64,000 bases of DNA, from the NCBI GenBank assembly GCA_963755755.1, contig CAVWLJ010000010.1, forward strand, positions 310,001 to 374,000, given 5' to 3'. Numbering within the stretch: the stretch's first letter is position 1; the number at the start of each line of letters is the position of its first letter. Below are positions 11,401 through 20,112 of the stretch, piece by piece. The position numbers and the translations under genes were made by a program. This stretch comes from DATKNA01 sp963755755 (GTDB taxonomy: Bacteria > Actinomycetota > Actinomycetes > Actinomycetales > Kineosporiaceae). The notes below the pieces were generated by a model, which was not told the origin of the DNA, searched no databases, and saw only the letters and a program-made list of their open reading frames with translations.

Positions 11401-11903
11401 TCGTGACGAGCAGGGCCGCCATCGAGGCCCGGGTGCTGGTCACCGACCGGCTGGCCCCGCTCCGGGTGGGCGGCCGGGTGCTGCACCAGGTCTGGCTGCC
11501 CTACCACTGGGGCTCCGCGGGCGTGGTGACCGGCGACTCCGCGAACGACCTGTTCGGCGTGGCGGTGGACCCCAACGTGCTCATCCAGGAGTCCAAGGCC
11601 GCCACCTGCGACGTCCGGGCCGGACGCCGGCCGCGCGGGCCCGATCTCGTCGACCTCGTCGACGGCTACCGGAACCGCGCCGGCGTCACCGTCGAGACCG
11701 GGACGCACCTCGCCACGGTCGGCGACCTGCGCCACCAGGCCCATCTCGAGCACGACGCGACGGGGCCGGAGCCCGGGCACCACGCCGGCACCGAATCCGG
11801 CCCCGGGGGCGGCCGGGCCAGCGAGGACAGCGGGATCCACCTCGGCGCCGGCGACGGCGCCGGCGACGGCGACCCAGGGCGCAGCGAGGGAGACGACCGA
11901 TGA
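8468..11903 (+). CDS. fdhA: selenocysteine formate dehydrogenase, catalytic subunit
   Basis: Molybdopterin/tungstopterin enzyme oxidising formate to CO2. After the opening MGVRTWIEGWPVYRQ comes a 4Fe-4S site (Cys51, Cys54, Cys58, Cys86). An in-frame UGA at 9035-9037 is codon 190, between NQARI and HSATVPGLGTSFGRGG, exactly where Sec (or Cys) ligates the metal in this family; 36 codons later the same frame reads MAEAHPVGFQWVMEAKARG. A SECIS hairpin follows the UGA. The frame changes near 10967, where shortening AAA to AA gives KTEPPSYVPPEG. The MopB C-terminal domain follows, then a Gly/Asp-rich tail of about 70 residues. Length is about 1,144 residues. The ATG at 8468 is preferred over a TTG at 8459. 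The stop overlaps fdhB by ATGA. The sequence resembles actinobacterial membrane-linked formate dehydrogenases. Confidence 0.93.
9035..9037 (+). other. UGA recoded as selenocysteine (codon 190 of fdhA)
   Basis: This in-frame TGA sits at the known Sec/Cys metal-ligand position of formate dehydrogenases. The reading frame before and after it is identical and both sides match the family without a gap. selA, selB, selD and tRNA-Sec are all in this window. A sequencing frameshift is not an adequate explanation because no frame change occurs here. Confidence 0.94.
9035..9066 (+). promoter_or_regulatory. bacterial SECIS element of fdhA
   Basis: A 6-bp stem (GTCCCC at 9050-9055 with GGGGAC at 9061-9066) closes a GGTCT loop at 9056-9060. 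Exactly 18 nt separate the UGA from the loop. The E. coli fdhF SECIS has the same GGUCU loop at the same distance, and SelB recognises that apical loop. Stem bases differ, as expected for a structure-conserved element inside coding sequence. Confidence 0.88.
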
Positions 11904-13004
11904 CCGAGCCGCGTACCGAGCAGGACGCCGTCCAGCAGATGCCCACGCATCCGGTGCCGCCCGGCGCGGGGCCGGCGGAGCACATGCCGCCCGAGCACAG
12001 CCTGTTCGGGCCGCTCGCGGACGTCGCGGGCGCGTCCGGTTACGAGGAGCACCCGCCGCGCGTCGGGTTCTTCACCGACACCTCGGTCTGCATCGGGTGC
12101 AAGGCGTGCGAGGTGGCGTGCAAGGAGTGGAACCTCGTCCCGGACGACGGGTTCAACCTCCTCGGGATGTCCTACGACAACACCGGGATGCTCGGCGCGA
12201 ACTCGTGGCGGCACGTCGCGTTCATCGAGCAGCCGGTGCGGCCCGGACGGCAGAAGCCCGCGTTCGAGGGGCTGCCGACGGGCGCTTCGGGCAGCGAGGC
12301 GGCGGCGTCCACGGTGGCCGAGGGGCTGAGCCGGCTGCCCGAGCGGGGCGCCGAGCTCGGTGACCGCACCGTGGACCTCGGGATGCCGAGCTTCGAGCTG
12401 CCCGGGCGCGAGCTGCCGGCGGAGAGCCGGCAGGACTTCCGCTGGCTCATGGCCTCCGACGTGTGCAAGCACTGCACGCACGCCGGCTGCCTGGACGTCT
12501 GCCCGACCGGGGCGCTGTTCCGGACGGAGTTCGGCACCGTCGTCGTCCAGCAGGACGTGTGCAACGGCTGCGGGTACTGCGTCAGCGGCTGCCCCTACGG
12601 CGTCATCGAGCGCCGCGAGGGCGACGGCCGCGCCTGGAAGTGCACGCTCTGCTACGACCGGCTGCACGGCGGGCTGGAGCCGGCCTGCGCGAAGGCGTGC
12701 CCGACGGACTCGATCCAGTTCGGCGAGCTCGACGAGCTGCGCGAGCGCGCGCACCAGCGGGTCGAGCAGCTCCACGAGAAGGGCGTGACCGAGGCCCGGC
12801 TCTACGGCGAGAGCCCCGACGACGGCGTCGGCGGGCAGGGCTCGATCTTCCTGCTGCTCGACGAGCCCGAGGTGTACGGCCTGCCGCCGGATCCCGTCGT
12901 CCCGACCCGCGACCTGGCGAGGATGTACAAGATCGCAGCGCTCGCGGGTGCGGCGATGCTGGGCGCGATCGTCACGGTCTTCTCAGGAAGGCCGACGCCG
13001 GTGA
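11900..13004 (+). CDS. fdhB: formate dehydrogenase iron-sulfur subunit
   Basis: Electron-transfer subunit carrying four 4Fe-4S clusters between FdhA and the membrane subunit. Cys groups are visible as CIGCKACEVAC, CKHCTHAGCLDVCP, CNGCGYCVSGCP and CTLCYDR...ACAKACP. A C-terminal hydrophobic stretch (IAALAGAAMLGAIVTVF) fits a membrane anchor. The ATG overlaps the fdhA stop. As sequenced the frame runs through into the next gene. Shortening the AA run near 12988 gives an ending SGGRRR and TGA at 13002-13004, which overlaps a GTG start for the membrane subunit by GTGA, matching the coupling style of the rest of the operon. Confidence 0.88.
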
Positions 13005-14249
13005 GCTCCGACGGGTCGGGCAACGGGCACCGGACGCGCCGGTGGTCCCTGCGCGAGCTCGCCAGCGACGAGGGCGCGCGCGACCGCCTCGCCCAGATGT
13101 GGGACCGGGGCCTCGGACGCCGGTCCTCGGCGGCGGCGTCGCCGGGGCCTGACGACCCGGATGCCGGGTTCGACCCGCCGCTCCGGACGCCGGAGGCGGG
13201 GCGGCGGGGACGACGGCTCGCGCGAGCAGCCGATGGTGCCGAAGGCCTCGTTCTCCTCCTACTACGGCCGGCCGGTCCTCAAGCCGCCGGCGTGGGAGGA
13301 CGACATCGCCTACTACTTCTTCCTCGGCGGGCTCGCCGCGTGCAGCAGCGGACTGGCCGCGGGAGCGGACCTCACGAACCGGCCCGTCGCTGCGGCGCGG
13401 CACCCGGGTCGGTGCCCTCGCCGCTCTGGGTGCCGGCACGTTCTTCCTCATCCGCGACCTCGGCCGGCCCGAGCGGTTCCACCACATGCTGCGCGTCGCC
13501 AAGCCGACCTCGCCGATGAGCATGGGCACCTGGATCCTGGCGGGGTACGGCGCCCCGATGGGGCTCGCGGCGGTCTCCGAGGTCCTGCCGGGGGTCCTCC
13601 GGCGGAGCCTGCCCGGCAGGCTCGTCGGCGCCCTGGCCCGGCCGGCCGGTCTCGCCGCGGCGGTGATCGCGCCGGCGGTGGCGAGCTACACCGCCGTGCT
13701 CTGCTCGCAGACGGCCGTGCCGTCGTGGCACGAGGCGCACGAGGAGCTGCCCTTCATCTTCACGGCGTCCGCCGCCGCGAGCGCGGCAGGCCTCGGCATG
13801 ATCGTCGCGCCGGTCTCGGAGGCGGCGCCCGCCCGGCGGCTCGCCACCTACGGCGCGATCGTGGAGCTCTTCGCCTCCCGGCGGCTCGAGACCCGGATGG
13901 GCCTGCTCGCCGAGCCGTACCTGACCGGCGAGCCGCACCGGTTGCTCCAGCGCGCCTCCACGCTGACCGCGGCCGGGACCTTGGGCGGGCTCCTGCTCGG
14001 ACGCCGCAGCCGGCTCGCAGCCGTCGCCTCCGGGGTGGCCCTGCTCGCCGGCGGCTACTACGAGCGGCTCGGGCATCCTGCACGCCGGTGTCGCCTCGAC
14101 GAAGGACCCGAAGTACGTCGTGCAGCCACAGCGCGAGCGCCTCGAGGAGCGGCCGCCGCGCCGAAGTCGGCGTGCCGACTGGATCCCGGAGTGGCTCCGG
14201 GCGGAGGAATCCGCCAGCTCGGGCAAGGGTGACCGGTTCGTCACGCTGA
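13001..14249 (+). CDS. nrfD: NrfD/PsrC-type membrane subunit of formate dehydrogenase
   Basis: Polytopic quinone-reactive subunit that anchors the FdhAB pair. After a hydrophilic N-terminus of about 80 residues, PMVPKASFSSYYGRPVLKPP leads into several helices (IAYYFFLGGLAACSSGLAAG, AAVIAPAVASYTAVLCSQTA) and RDLGRPERFHHMLR, typical of the family. The GTG at 13001 overlaps the fdhB stop. Three frame breaks (about 13200, 13392, 14074) are each solved by shortening a G or C run. After ILHAGVASTKDPKYVVQPQR the true end is unclear: the frame has no stop before the next gene, so one more error is needed, giving a stop at 14247-14249 or 14230-14232. The end coordinate is therefore approximate. Confidence 0.82.
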
Positions 14250-14347
14250 TCCGTCGACGGAGCCCGCTACCAGGTGTGACGCGGCCCACGTCGGGTAATG
14301 GCTCGGAGATCCGGGCCGAAACCGGACCGACGCGTGGAGGTGCCGAC

Positions 14348-15660
14348 ATGGCGACATCGGTAGAGGGGGCGCAGGCCGCGCCCGGCGGCAGGGCGCCGAC
14401 CGCGGGGCGCTGGTGGATCGCGATCGCCGCGGTCCTGGTGCAGCTCGCGCTCGGCGCCGTCTACGCCTGGAGCGTCTTCAACAAGCCGCTGCAGGCCGAG
14501 TTCGGCTGGAGCAAGAGCCAGGTCGTGCTGCCGTTCGAGGTCGCCATCGGGACCATCTTCATCGGCACCTTCGTCGGCGGACGCATCCAGGACCGGCGAG
14601 GTCCGCGGCCGGTGGCGCTGGCGGGGGTCGTGCTCTACTCCGTCGGCATCATGCTGGCCTCGCTCGTCTCGTCCAAGGACCAGCTCTGGCTGCTCGTGCT
14701 CACCTACGGCGTCATGGGCGGCATCGGGCTCGGCCTGGCCTACATCACGCCGATCGCCATGCTCGCCAAGTGGTTCCCGGACAAGCGCGGTCTGATCACC
14801 GGCATCGCCGTCGGCGGCTTCGGCTTCGGGGCGGTCATCACCGGTCCCGTCGCCAAGAACCTGCTCGCCGGGACGACGCACAAGCCCGGCGTCTTCCTGC
14901 CGCTCGGCATCGCCTACCTCGTCGCGGGCCTGCTCGGCGCGTCCATGTTCCGCAACCCGCCGGCCGGCTACACCGTGCCCGGGCTGGGAGCCGTCGACGT
15001 CCACGAGCGAACGTGGCGACGACCGAGGTGTACGACCTCGGCGGTGCGCTCCGGACGCCGCAGTGGTGGCTGCTGACCGCGATCCTCACGCTCAACACCC
15101 TGACCGGCATCGCCTTCATCTCGCAGGCCTCGGACGCCGCCCAGGGCCTCACCGGGATCACCGCCGGCGCGGCGGCGACGTTCGTCGGGCTCATGGGCCT
15201 GTTCAACGGCGCCGGCCGGATCGGCTGGGCGGCGCTCTCGGACGGCATCGGCCGGATGCGCGCCTTCCTCGGCATGCTCCTCGTCCAGGGCGTCGCGTTC
15301 CTGATCCTGCCGCACGTCGCCTTCGGGATCTTCGCGATCCTGGCGGCGCTGATCTACCTCTCGTACGGCGGAGGCTTCGGCACGATGCCGGCCACGGCGG
15401 CGGACTTCTTCGGCACCCCCAACGCCGGCGCGATCTACGGCGCGATGATCGTCGCCTGGTCCATCGGCGGCGTCGTCGGCCCGCTCGTCGCGGCGAAGCT
15501 CTACGAGTCCAGCGGGGGCTACACGCTGCCGTTCACGGTGCTCGGCATCGTCGCGCTGGTGTCCGCGGTGCTGCCGCTCATCACCCGCCCGCCGGCCGCC
15601 CGGCGTCCGGCGTCGATCGACCTCCGGGACCGCGCCGGCGTCGAGGCTCCCCGCGCCTGA
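14348..15660 (+). CDS. MFS transporter, oxalate/formate antiporter (OFA) family
   Basis: About 437 residues with around 12 membrane helices. The start of helix 1 (VLVQLALGAVYAWSVFNKPL) and FGWSKSQVVLPFEVAI are characteristic of the OFA family, as is AKWFPDKRGLITGIAVGGFGFG in the central part. The position just after the formate dehydrogenase genes suggests uptake of formate, or of oxalate whose decarboxylation yields formate; the substrate is inferred. GGAGG lies 8 nt before ATG 14348. The frame breaks near 15012; here a base seems missing (G instead of GG), which restores VHERNVATTEVYDLGGALR. Confidence 0.85.
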
Positions 15661-15671
15661 TCACCGAGAAG

Positions 15672-15737
15672 CGACGGCGTCACCGTCGAGTCCTCCGCGG
15701 CCGAAGCGGTCAGCGGACGACGACGGTGACGCCGTCG
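15672..15737. terminator. inverted repeat between convergent genes, possible bidirectional terminator
   Basis: Two perfect 17-nt complementary arms (15672-15688 and 15721-15737) flank the 3' ends of the OFA transporter and selD. Each arm can also fold alone as a 6-bp hairpin. No T-tract follows on either strand, so Rho-independent termination is not certain. Confidence 0.4.
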
Positions 15738-16717
15738 GCGCGGCGCGGGAGGAGCCGGCCGACGACGGGGTACCCGGGCAGCTCGGCGGCGACGAGCAGC
15801 CCGCCCGACGTCTGGGCGTCCGCCAGCAGCAGCGCCTCGTCCTCGCTCACCGCGGTCAGGTCCGCGTGCGGCCGGACCCAGTCGAGGTTCCGGCGCGTCC
15901 CGCCGCTGACGTAGCCCGCCGCCAGCGACTCCCGGGCGCCGTCCAGGTACGGCACCGCGGCGGCGTCGATCTCCGCGGTCACACCGCTGGCGCGCGCGAG
16001 CTTGTGGAGGTGGCCGAGCAGTCCGAAGCCGGTGACGTCGGTCGCGCAGCGCGCGCCCGCGGCGAGGGCGGCGTCCCGGGCCGCGTCGTTCAGCGCGGTC
16101 ATCGAGGCGATCGCCTGCTCGAAGCGCTCGCCGGTCGCCTTGTGCCGGTTGTTGAGGACGCCGACGCCGAGCGGCTTGGTCAGCGTCAGGGGCAGGCCGG
16201 GGAACCCGGCGTCGTTGCGGAGCAGGCGGTCGGCGTCCGCGGTGCCCGTGACGGACATGCCGTACATGGGCTCCGGCGCGTCGACGCTGTGGCCGCCGGC
16301 GACGTGGCAGCCGGCGAGCGCCGCGACGTCGAGGCCGCCGCGGAGCACCTCGCGGGCGAGGTCGAACGGCAGCACGTCCCGGGGCCACGCGAGCAGGTTG
16401 ACGGCGACGACGGGCGCCCCGCCCATCGCGTAGACGTCGGAGAGGGCGTTGGCGGCGGCGATGCGCCCCCAGTCGTAGGGGTCGTCGACGACGGGCGGAA
16501 AGAAGTCCGCGGTCGCGACCAGGGTGCCGGACGGGGTCCGGACGACGGCGGCGTCGTCCCCGGCGTCCAGCCCCACGAGGAGCTCGCCGGCGGCCCCGGG
16601 TACGGAGGCCGCGCGCAGGCCGGCGACGACGTCCTCGAGCTCACCCGGGGGGATCTTGCAGGCGCAGCCGCCGCCGTGCGCGTACTGGGTGAGCCGCAGC
16701 GGGGTGGTCGTCGTCAT
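15710..16717 (-). CDS. selD: selenide, water dikinase (selenophosphate synthetase)
   Basis: Makes selenophosphate from selenide and ATP, the selenium donor for Sec-tRNA synthesis. The gene is intact at 335 residues. The N-terminal active site is GGGCACKIPP, with Cys18 at the catalytic Cys/Sec position (Cys17 in E. coli) and Lys21 as the partner lysine, so this SelD is not itself a selenoprotein. GLDAGDDAAVV supplies metal-binding Asp residues, and DVTGFGLLGHLHKLA and AQTSGGLLVAAE are family signatures. ATG 16717 gives the expected spacing to the active site. It converges on the formate dehydrogenase operon and lies near the sortase gene and tRNA-Sec. Confidence 0.95.
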   Translation of the reverse strand: MTTTTPLRLTQYAHGGGCACKIPPGELEDVVAGLRAASVPGAAGELLVGLDAGDDAAVVRTPSGTLVATADFFPPVVDDPYDWGRIAAANALSDVYAMGGAPVVAVNLLAWPRDVLPFDLAREVLRGGLDVAALAGCHVAGGHSVDAPEPMYGMSVTGTADADRLLRNDAGFPGLPLTLTKPLGVGVLNNRHKATGERFEQAIASMTALNDAARDAALAAGARCATDVTGFGLLGHLHKLARASGVTAEIDAAAVPYLDGARESLAAGYVSGGTRRNLDWVRPHADLTAVSEDEALLLADAQTSGGLLVAAELPGYPVVGRLLPRRADGVTVVVR

Positions 16718-16781
16718 GTCCGCACTGTACGAACGGGGCACCGCCGACGTGCTCGGCCACGTCGACGCGAACGACGCGGGG

Positions 16782-17367
16782 TCAGGCCGGTGCGGCGTAC
16801 ACGACGAGGTTGTCCTCGTAGGTCCGCTTCTCGGGGATCGAACCGCCCCGTGCACGTGACGAGCACGAGTCGCAGGCCGACCCGCTGGTCGAACAGCGCC
16901 GCGGGCAGCCCGTTCGACTTCGGGTAGCTTCGGCGCCCGGTGACGACGAAGGTCCGCGCCGCGCCGGACGCCGCGGCGACGCCGACGCGCGTCCCGGGCG
17001 TCAGGTCGCGCAGGTGCGAGAAGACGCCCAGCCCCTGCCGGGCGGAGTCGACGTGGCCGGCGATGACGATCGTCCCCGACGCCGAGGTCACACCGGCGCC
17101 GCCGGTCCACCAGCCCACCTGGTGGACGTTCTCCGGGATGTCGAGCGCGCCACGGGTGACCCCCGCGCGGACCACGCGGGCGGACACACCGGGGAGGGTC
17201 ACGACCTTCGGCGCCACCGCTGCAGGCTGCCGGGACGGTGCGTCCGTCCGGGCCTGCGCCGGGGCGCCGACGGCGGGCACGGTGCCGGCGTCCGCGGGAA
17301 CGGCGGGCGCCTGGAGGGTCTGGATCACCGCGCCGGTCACCACGAGGGCGACGCCGGAACCCAGCAT
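16782..17367 (-). CDS. sortase (class F-like)
   Basis: A cysteine transpeptidase that attaches surface proteins to the cell wall. One N-terminal membrane helix (LGSGVALVVTGAVIQTL) is followed by a Pro/Ala-rich linker and the beta-barrel with the catalytic His in TIVIAGHVDSA and Cys in LVLVTCTGRFDP. The frame breaks near 16843: shortening CCCC to CCC gives EKRTYEDNLVVYAAPA, containing the catalytic Arg region. About 195 residues from ATG 17367; the frame stays open upstream to the previous gene, so a slightly longer N-terminus is possible. The Thr/Val-repeat protein gene lies about 50 nt upstream on the same strand and is the likely substrate or partner. Confidence 0.85.
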
Positions 17368-17417
17368 GCCCAGCGCCGTCCACCGGCCGCGGCCCGGACG
17401 GCGCCCGCCGTACCCGG

Positions 17418-17924
17418 TCAGAGGCGCGCCCCCGTCCGGCGACGCGAGACGAGGGTGCCGCCCGCGGCGAGCGCGCAGACCCCGGCGATGCCCAGTGCGG
17501 CGGCTCCCGCGCCCACGCCCCCGAGCGCGGCCTGACCGCCGGTGCCCGAGTTGATGGTGGCGGGCGCCCCGACGGTGCGCGAGGTCGTCGTCGTGACGTG
17601 CCTCGTGGCCGTGACGTGACTGGTGCTGGTGACGGTGACCGTCACCGGCTTCACGACCGTCACCGTCGGGGAGACGGTCACCGTCGGCGGCACGCTCACG
17701 GTCGACGAGACGGTCACGGTCGGAGAGACCTTCACCGTCGACGAGACCGTCACGGTCGGAGAGGGAGTCGGGTCGTTGAAGAGCGCGCCGTTGCGTGCCG
17801 GCGGAGCGCTCTCCGCCTGCGACCGTGTCGATCCGGCCACGGCTGCGACGGCGATGCCGGCGGCGACGACGGCGGCAACGGTGCCCCCGACGGCGATGCG
17901 CTGTTGCCTGGTGAGTCGTGCCAC
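17418..17924 (-). CDS. secreted Thr/Val-repeat protein with C-terminal membrane tail
   Basis: 168 residues. A signal-like helix (IAVGGTVAAVVAAGIAVAAVA) is followed by about 60 residues dominated by TVTV, SPTV and SSTV units. It ends in a Gly/Ala-rich segment, a hydrophobic helix (ALGIAGVCALAAGGTLV) and SRRRTGARL. That tail is laid out like a sorting signal, but no LPXTG-type motif is present; STGGQ-like SGTGGQ precedes the helix. The gene is immediately upstream of the sortase. GGGAGGAG lies 3-6 nt before the GTG start. Function unknown; a wall-attached or membrane-anchored stalk is an inference. Confidence 0.65.
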   Translation of the reverse strand: MARLTRQQRIAVGGTVAAVVAAGIAVAAVAGSTRSQAESAPPARNGALFNDPTPSPTVTVSSTVKVSPTVTVSSTVSVPPTVTVSPTVTVVKPVTVTVTSTSHVTATRHVTTTTSRTVGAPATINSGTGGQAALGGVGAGAAALGIAGVCALAAGGTLVSRRRTGARL

Positions 17925-18115
17925 GGTGCTCCTCCCGATCGGACGGCCTGCGAGAGGCGATCCTCGCCGTGCTCAAGATGTTCTTCCCCACCCGCGGCGA
18001 TCTCAACCGGACGAGGACGTCGGATGCGATCGGTCACCGCGGCTCGGCCCTCCGCACGGGAGCGTTCGGCGCGGCGACCGTAGGATCGGGGCGCCGGGCC
18101 GGTGCGCCGGCCCGG

Positions 18116-18208
18116 GGAGGCGTTCGGGCAGCTGGTGCTCCCCGCGGTCTTCAAAACCGACGTGACCGAGGACCTCGGTCAGGCGGGTTCGATTCCCGTC
18201 CGCCTCCG
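18116..18208 (+). tRNA. selC: tRNA-Sec (UCA anticodon)
   Basis: Acceptor strands GGAGGCG (18116-18122) and CGCCTCC (18201-18207) pair over 7 bp, with T-C at the eighth position of the long Sec acceptor stem. The anticodon TCA is at 18151-18153 in loop CTTCAAA. A long variable arm pairs TGACCGAG with CTCGGTCA (8 bp), and the T arm is GCGGG/TTCGATT/CCCGT. The discriminator is G18208, as in other tRNA-Sec, followed by CC and then G, so CCA is not fully encoded. It is flanked by about 190 nt without genes on the left. Confidence 0.93.
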
Positions 18209-18419
18209 CCGGCAGTACCAGGGCCCGACCTGGACGACGTCTCGCTCCGCGATCGCGAGCCGGATGATCCACCTCGATGGGATCACCCAGTGTGTCCCCT
18301 TCACCCGCGGACCGTTTTGACGCACAATCGAGCCGCGACAGTCCGGTGCGCGGTCGGGCCGCACAAGGGGGCCGGGCGTCGCCGTGTGCCGCCCGGGCGC
18401 GGCGTAGGGGAGATGGCCG

Positions 18420-20090
18420 ATGTCTGTCTCGATGGAACAGCAGCCCACCCGCCGTCCGGTCTCGCTGAAGCGGGAGATCGGCCTGATCGGCCTGCTCTGG
18501 GCCTCGGTGGGGTCGATCATCGGTTCCGGCTGGCTCTTCGGGGCGCAGAAGGCGCTGATCACCGCCGGCCCCGCCGCGATCATCTCGTGGGTCATCGGTG
18601 GCGTGGCGATCCTCGTGCTCGCGCTGGTGCACGCCGAGCTGGGCGGGATGTACCCCGTGTCGGGCGGGTCCGCGCGGTTCCCGCACTACGCCTTCGGCGG
18701 TGCGGCGGGCGCGTCGTTCGGCTGGTTCTCCTGGCTGCAGGCGGCGACCGTGGCGCCCATCGAGGTGTCCGCGGTCATCAACTACGCGACGCACTACTCG
18801 TTCGCGGAGGGTTGGCTGAACACGAACTCGACCGAGCCGACGCTCACCACGAGCGGTCTGATCGTGGCCATCGTGCTGATGGCGATCATCTCGTCGATCA
18901 ACTTCCTGGGCGTCCGCAAGCTGGCGCAGACGAACAGCGCGGCCACCTGGTGGAAGGTGGGCGTCCCCCTGCTCGCCATCTTCGCGGTCGCGATCGCGGG
19001 GGGTCTGCACCCGAGCAACTTCACGGCGGCCGACGGGTTCGCCCCCGACGGCGCGAAGGGCATCCTCGCCGCCGTCGCGACCAGCGGGATCATCTTCGCC
19101 TACCTCGGCTTCGAGCAGGCCGACCAACTGGCCGGTGAGAGCAACAACCCCAAGCGGGACATCCCGTTCGCCGTCATCGGTTCGGTCGTGATCGGGCTCA
19201 TCATCTACATCGCGCTGCAACTGGTCTTCCTGCTCGCCCTTCCGTCCAGCGCGATCGGGAAGACGTGGGCGACCGTGGGCAACGGGCTCTACACCGCCTT
19301 CACCGGGCCGTGGGCCCAGCTGGCGTCGCTCGTGGGGCTCGGCTGGCTCGCCACGATCCTGTACATCGACGCCGTCATCTCGCCCGCGGGCACCGGCCTG
19401 ATCTACACGGCCTCCACCTCCCGGGTCTCCTACGGACTCAGCCGGAACGGCTACTTCCCCGAGTGGTACGAGTGGCTCAACAAGGCCCGGGTCCCCTGGG
19501 TCGGCGTGATCACCGCCTTCGTCGTCGGCTGCATCTGCTTCCTGCCCTTCCCGAGCTGGCAGTCGCTGGTCGGGCTGATCACCAGCGCGAGCGTGCTGAT
19601 GTACGCCGGCGCGCCGCTGGCCCTCGGTGTGTTCCGGAAGCGTCTGCCGAACGCCGACCGGCCGTACCGCGCCCCCGCCGCCGGGATCCTCGCGCCGCTG
19701 GCGTTCGTCGTCTCCGGCCTGATCATCCTGTGGTCGGGGTGGGACACGGACTGGAAGCTCGGCGTCGCGATCCTGCTCGGCTACCTCATCCTCGCGGCGA
19801 CGCGGGTGTTCCACCTGAACACCCACAACCCGGTCATGCAGTGGCGGTCCGCCCAGTGGCTGCCGGTCTACCTGATCGGCCTGGGAGTGATCACCTACCT
19901 CAGCCCGTACGGGCCCCTGAAGAACCCGGTCATCCCGCTGTGGTGGGACATCGCCACCATCCTCGTCTTCAGCGTGATCATCTACTACTGGGCGCTGGCG
20001 GTGGCGCTGCCGGCCGCGACGATCGAGCACATGGTCGAGGACGTCGTCGCGCCGGAGGAGGAGGGACTGGACGAGCTGACAATCGGCTGA
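18420..20090 (+). CDS. APC-family amino acid permease
   Basis: Intact, 556 residues, about 12 helices. The family opening is IGLIGLLWASVGSIIGSGWLF, with the unwound Gly-rich segment of helix 1 that binds the amino-acid carboxylate in APC transporters. LGFEQADQLAGESNNPKRDI is the helix 6 and loop signature. The C-terminal tail is acidic (VEDVVAPEEEGLDEL). GGGGAGA precedes ATG 18420; a second ATG lies 12 nt further in. It follows tRNA-Sec after 210 nt that contain a possible -35 (TTGACG near 18316) but no clear gene. Substrate unknown. Confidence 0.88.
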   Translation: MSVSMEQQPTRRPVSLKREIGLIGLLWASVGSIIGSGWLFGAQKALITAGPAAIISWVIGGVAILVLALVHAELGGMYPVSGGSARFPHYAFGGAAGASFGWFSWLQAATVAPIEVSAVINYATHYSFAEGWLNTNSTEPTLTTSGLIVAIVLMAIISSINFLGVRKLAQTNSAATWWKVGVPLLAIFAVAIAGGLHPSNFTAADGFAPDGAKGILAAVATSGIIFAYLGFEQADQLAGESNNPKRDIPFAVIGSVVIGLIIYIALQLVFLLALPSSAIGKTWATVGNGLYTAFTGPWAQLASLVGLGWLATILYIDAVISPAGTGLIYTASTSRVSYGLSRNGYFPEWYEWLNKARVPWVGVITAFVVGCICFLPFPSWQSLVGLITSASVLMYAGAPLALGVFRKRLPNADRPYRAPAAGILAPLAFVVSGLIILWSGWDTDWKLGVAILLGYLILAATRVFHLNTHNPVMQWRSAQWLPVYLIGLGVITYLSPYGPLKNPVIPLWWDIATILVFSVIIYYWALAVALPAATIEHMVEDVVAPEEEGLDELTIG

Positions 20091-20112
20091 GGCGCTGGTC
20101 GACACTGGACGG

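Noticed and set aside
9146..13519. A single 1,457-codon frame that would fuse FdhA, FdhB and part of NrfD
   Set aside because: The FdhA C-terminus is in another frame from about 10967, and a start and stop pair for each subunit fits normal overlaps. The long frame arises from indels, not from a real fusion.
17590..17770. GTCACCGTC-type direct repeats as a non-coding element
   Set aside because: They are the codons of the Thr/Val repeats in an intact coding frame with a good ribosome site.
18209..18419. A possible small gene or RNA between tRNA-Sec and the permease
   Set aside because: Short frames here lack a ribosome site and coding-like third positions; no stable structure stood out.
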